Assembly: GCA_964361645.1 (NCBI GenBank)
Contig: CAYIBK010000034.1
Coordinates: 1-7,277, forward strand
Source: 2-01-FULL-39-33 sp964361645
Lineage (GTDB): Bacteria > Patescibacteriota > Patescibacteriia > 2-01-FULL-39-33
Length of the DNA: 7,277 nt
Direction: 5' to 3'
Below are positions 6,348-7,277 of this stretch, piece after piece. Every line of letters begins with the position of its first letter. Position 1 is the first letter of the stretch. The notes under the pieces were generated by a model, which was given only the letters and a program-made list of their open reading frames with translations, had not been told where the DNA came from and did not search any database. Made by a program: the position numbers and the translations under genes.

Positions 6348-6363
6348 AGTTATTTTTTGTCAA
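6335..6363 (-). promoter_or_regulatory. Promoter of the two-TM protein gene
   Basis: On the minus strand a perfect -35 TTGACA (6358-6363) is followed after exactly 17 bp by TAGAGT (6335-6340), a 4/6 match to TATAAT. Transcription would start near 6328, leaving a leader of about 48 nt that carries the Shine-Dalgarno. A consensus -35 with a weak -10 under a palindrome suits a repressible promoter. Confidence 0.65.
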
Positions 6364-6368
6364 TGACA

Positions 6369-6404
6369 GTAAAATACTACGCCCTTATGGGCATAGTATT
6401 TTAC
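6369..6404. repeat. 16-bp hairpin just upstream of the promoter
   Basis: GTAAAATACTACGCCC (6369-6384), loop TTAT, GGGCATAGTATTTTAC (6389-6404). Fifteen of 16 positions pair as DNA; the odd one is C-A on the plus strand and a U-G wobble in minus-strand RNA. No T-tract follows on either side, so it is not a canonical terminator. It ends 5 bp upstream of the -35 of the two-TM gene. A shorter palindrome CAAGC/GCTTG (6409-6421) follows immediately. Confidence 0.75.
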
Positions 6405-6451
6405 AATTCAAGCTTCGCTTGTCTGCTATCTTCTTGATAAAAGTTTTATTT

Positions 6452-6484
6452 CTGTCATCCCCGACCCGATCAGGGATCCAGAAT
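6452..6484. repeat. GTCATCCC-type dispersed palindromic element (copy or remnant)
   Basis: The stretch CTGTCATCCCCGACCCGATC followed by AGGGATCCAGAA belongs to a type of short palindromic repeat known from many unrelated bacteria (GTCATTCCCGA...TCGGGAATCCAG). Its inner arms ATCCCCGA (6457-6464) and TCAGGGAT (6470-6477) surround CCCGA with one mismatch. Family membership is from memory; only the palindrome is seen directly. Confidence 0.55.
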
Positions 6485-6542
6485 TATATAAATGAATTTG
6501 ACCAGCTTGAGGTGAGGGAAGCAATTCTATGTTTTATGACCC

Positions 6543-6609
6543 GTCATTGCGAGGCACTAAGCAATCGTATTTGAGATAAACACGGGGTTGCTTCGTGCCT
6601 CGCAATGAC
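6543..6609. repeat. REP/MITE-like inverted repeat with 24-bp arms (GTCATTGCGAGG type)
   Basis: The left arm (6543-6566) begins GTCATTGCGAGGCAC and continues TAAGCAATC. The right arm (6586-6609) is its inverted copy ending GTGCCTCGCAATGAC. Twenty-two of 24 positions match and the loop is 19 nt. The GTCATTGCGAGGCACGAAGCAAT motif is a widespread dispersed bacterial repeat (recalled, not searched). There is no transposase gene in the window, so this would be a non-autonomous element. No clear target-site duplication is visible. Confidence 0.75.
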
Positions 6610-6639
6610 AAATACATTATAGTATTTCGTGGGTTAAAT

Positions 6640-6670
6640 AAAAAAACGGCTTACCAGAGGGCAAACCGCT
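6640..6670 (-). terminator. Rho-independent terminator of the rightmost gene
   Basis: Read on the minus strand, AGCGGTTTGCC (6670-6660), loop CTCT, GGTAAGCCGTT (6655-6645), then a T-run ending at 6640. All 11 stem positions pair in RNA if three G-U wobbles are counted. It starts 11 bases after the stop of the 196-aa frame. Confidence 0.85.
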
Positions 6671-6681
6671 AAATGTTTTGA

Positions 6682-7277
6682 TTAAACTATTACGAAACTT
6701 TTATCTTCAACCCTGCCAACTTGTTGGCAATATTCTTCAAAAGAAATTCCTAATTCATTAATGAATTCAATTGCTTCAATGAACTCGTTTAGGCCGGAGT
6801 GCTCACTTCTAGTGTTGTGAGAAACAAGGTCTCGAGCCAAACTCACCTGCTCTTCGGTTTCCAGTCCCGCCCAGAGAACTAGGGCAGAAAAGACTTCGCT
6901 TTGGCCAATCAATATTGAACTAAGATTAGCCGTAATTAATACATTACTACCACCAATAGCATTCAAAACAAATTGCGACATCACATCAATTTTACGATCC
7001 TTGGCCACAGCGATATAGCAACCAAGGAATCCCATCAAAATGCTCATTTCGTGTTGACTACCAGAAAAGATGTTGGTCTCAACGCAGTTTAAAAAATTGG
7101 TGGAAATCGTAATTATGGTCTGATCGCCAGTAATGCGAACACTGGTTACTCTGCCACCATAACCTAGTTCATAAACTGCCAACCTACGAAGCGCCCCATA
7201 TGGATGAAGCAATTGTGGTGACTCTTCGTGCTTCTCTTTTGAGTTGATATAGTATCCAGTGATCTTGATCAATTTAC
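6682..7277 (-). CDS. Unrecognised protein, probably 5'-partial at window edge
   Basis: The frame is open from the right edge to TAA at 6682-6684. A TTG at 7270-7272 could start a 196-aa protein, but the frame continues open to the edge with no stop and no Shine-Dalgarno in the few bases left, so the true start is probably outside the window. Visible features are a beta-rich section (about 42-60, RVTSVRITGDQTIITISTN), an Ala/Ile/Gly-rich section with moderate hydrophobicity (about 77-125, MSILMGFLGCYIAVA and later SNVLITANLSSILIGQ), and a charged helical C-terminus (about 130-196). There is no clear membrane helix, signal peptide or catalytic motif. Three Cys (C63, C85, C182) and an HNTRSEH stretch (152-158) exist but do not form a pattern I know. 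It ends with its own terminator. I cannot assign a family or function. Confidence 0.75.
   Translation of the reverse strand, partial: KLIKITGYYINSKEKHEESPQLLHPYGALRRLAVYELGYGGRVTSVRITGDQTIITISTNFLNCVETNIFSGSQHEMSILMGFLGCYIAVAKDRKIDVMSQFVLNAIGGSNVLITANLSSILIGQSEVFSALVLWAGLETEEQVSLARDLVSHNTRSEHSGLNEFIEAIEFINELGISFEEYCQQVGRVEDKSFVIV

Noticed and set aside
6323..6574. Plus-strand open frame of 83 codons
   Set aside because: It runs through the promoter, operator palindrome and dispersed repeats; its peptide has no coherent composition and no Shine-Dalgarno.
6543..6609. CRISPR repeat or integron attC site
   Set aside because: There is a single inverted repeat with no spacer periodicity, and no attC core sites or integrase nearby.
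1..7277. Alternative genetic code (TGA read as Gly)
   Set aside because: All visible genes read through without in-frame TGA and end in TAA, so there is no sign of recoding.

Overview
The window is AT-rich, gene-dense bacterial DNA. Small genomes of the Patescibacteria/CPR type (Parcubacteria-like) are my best guess. The reasons are a coupling-protein-like ATPase with poorly recognisable companions in a tightly packed operon, mostly no Shine-Dalgarno sequences, AT-rich inverted intergenic repeats, and a CorA of the kind common there. This placement is inference. All five stop codons visible at real gene ends are TAA, and no recoded TGA is needed to read any gene.

Region 1 (1-4190, minus strand) is one operon, read right to left. 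It holds a 163-aa protein with a disordered N-terminus and a conserved-looking C-terminus, a membrane-anchored type IV secretion-like ATPase, a 52-aa coiled-coil-like microprotein, and an acidic protein of at least 316 aa that runs off the left edge. Junctions that can be seen are only 2-3 bases wide. A 100-N assembly gap (1144-1243) removes the end of the ATPase gene, so its apparent C-terminal tail through the gap is an artefact. The operon resembles a fragment of a DNA-transfer, DNA-uptake or secretion machine whose partners I cannot name.

Region 2 (4191-4484) is a divergent control region. A near-palindrome carries an extended -10 box on each strand, one firing left into the ATPase operon and one right into a CorA-type divalent cation transporter (4485-5426). 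The corA leader is about 206 nt long. It begins with a two-part hairpin and is then filled by an A/T-rich degenerate inverted repeat.

Region 3 (5427-6280) has a shared hairpin terminator between convergent genes. It is followed by a minus-strand two-TM membrane protein of unknown function, with a strong Shine-Dalgarno, a good -35 box and an 18-bp perfect palindrome over the -10 that looks like an operator.

Region 4 (6281-6681) is about 400 bp without genes but full of palindromes: a 16-bp hairpin, a GTCATCCC-type element, and a 67-nt REP/MITE-like element with 24-bp arms. It ends in the terminator of the last gene.

Region 5 (6682-7277, minus) is an unrecognised protein, probably missing its N-terminus at the window edge.
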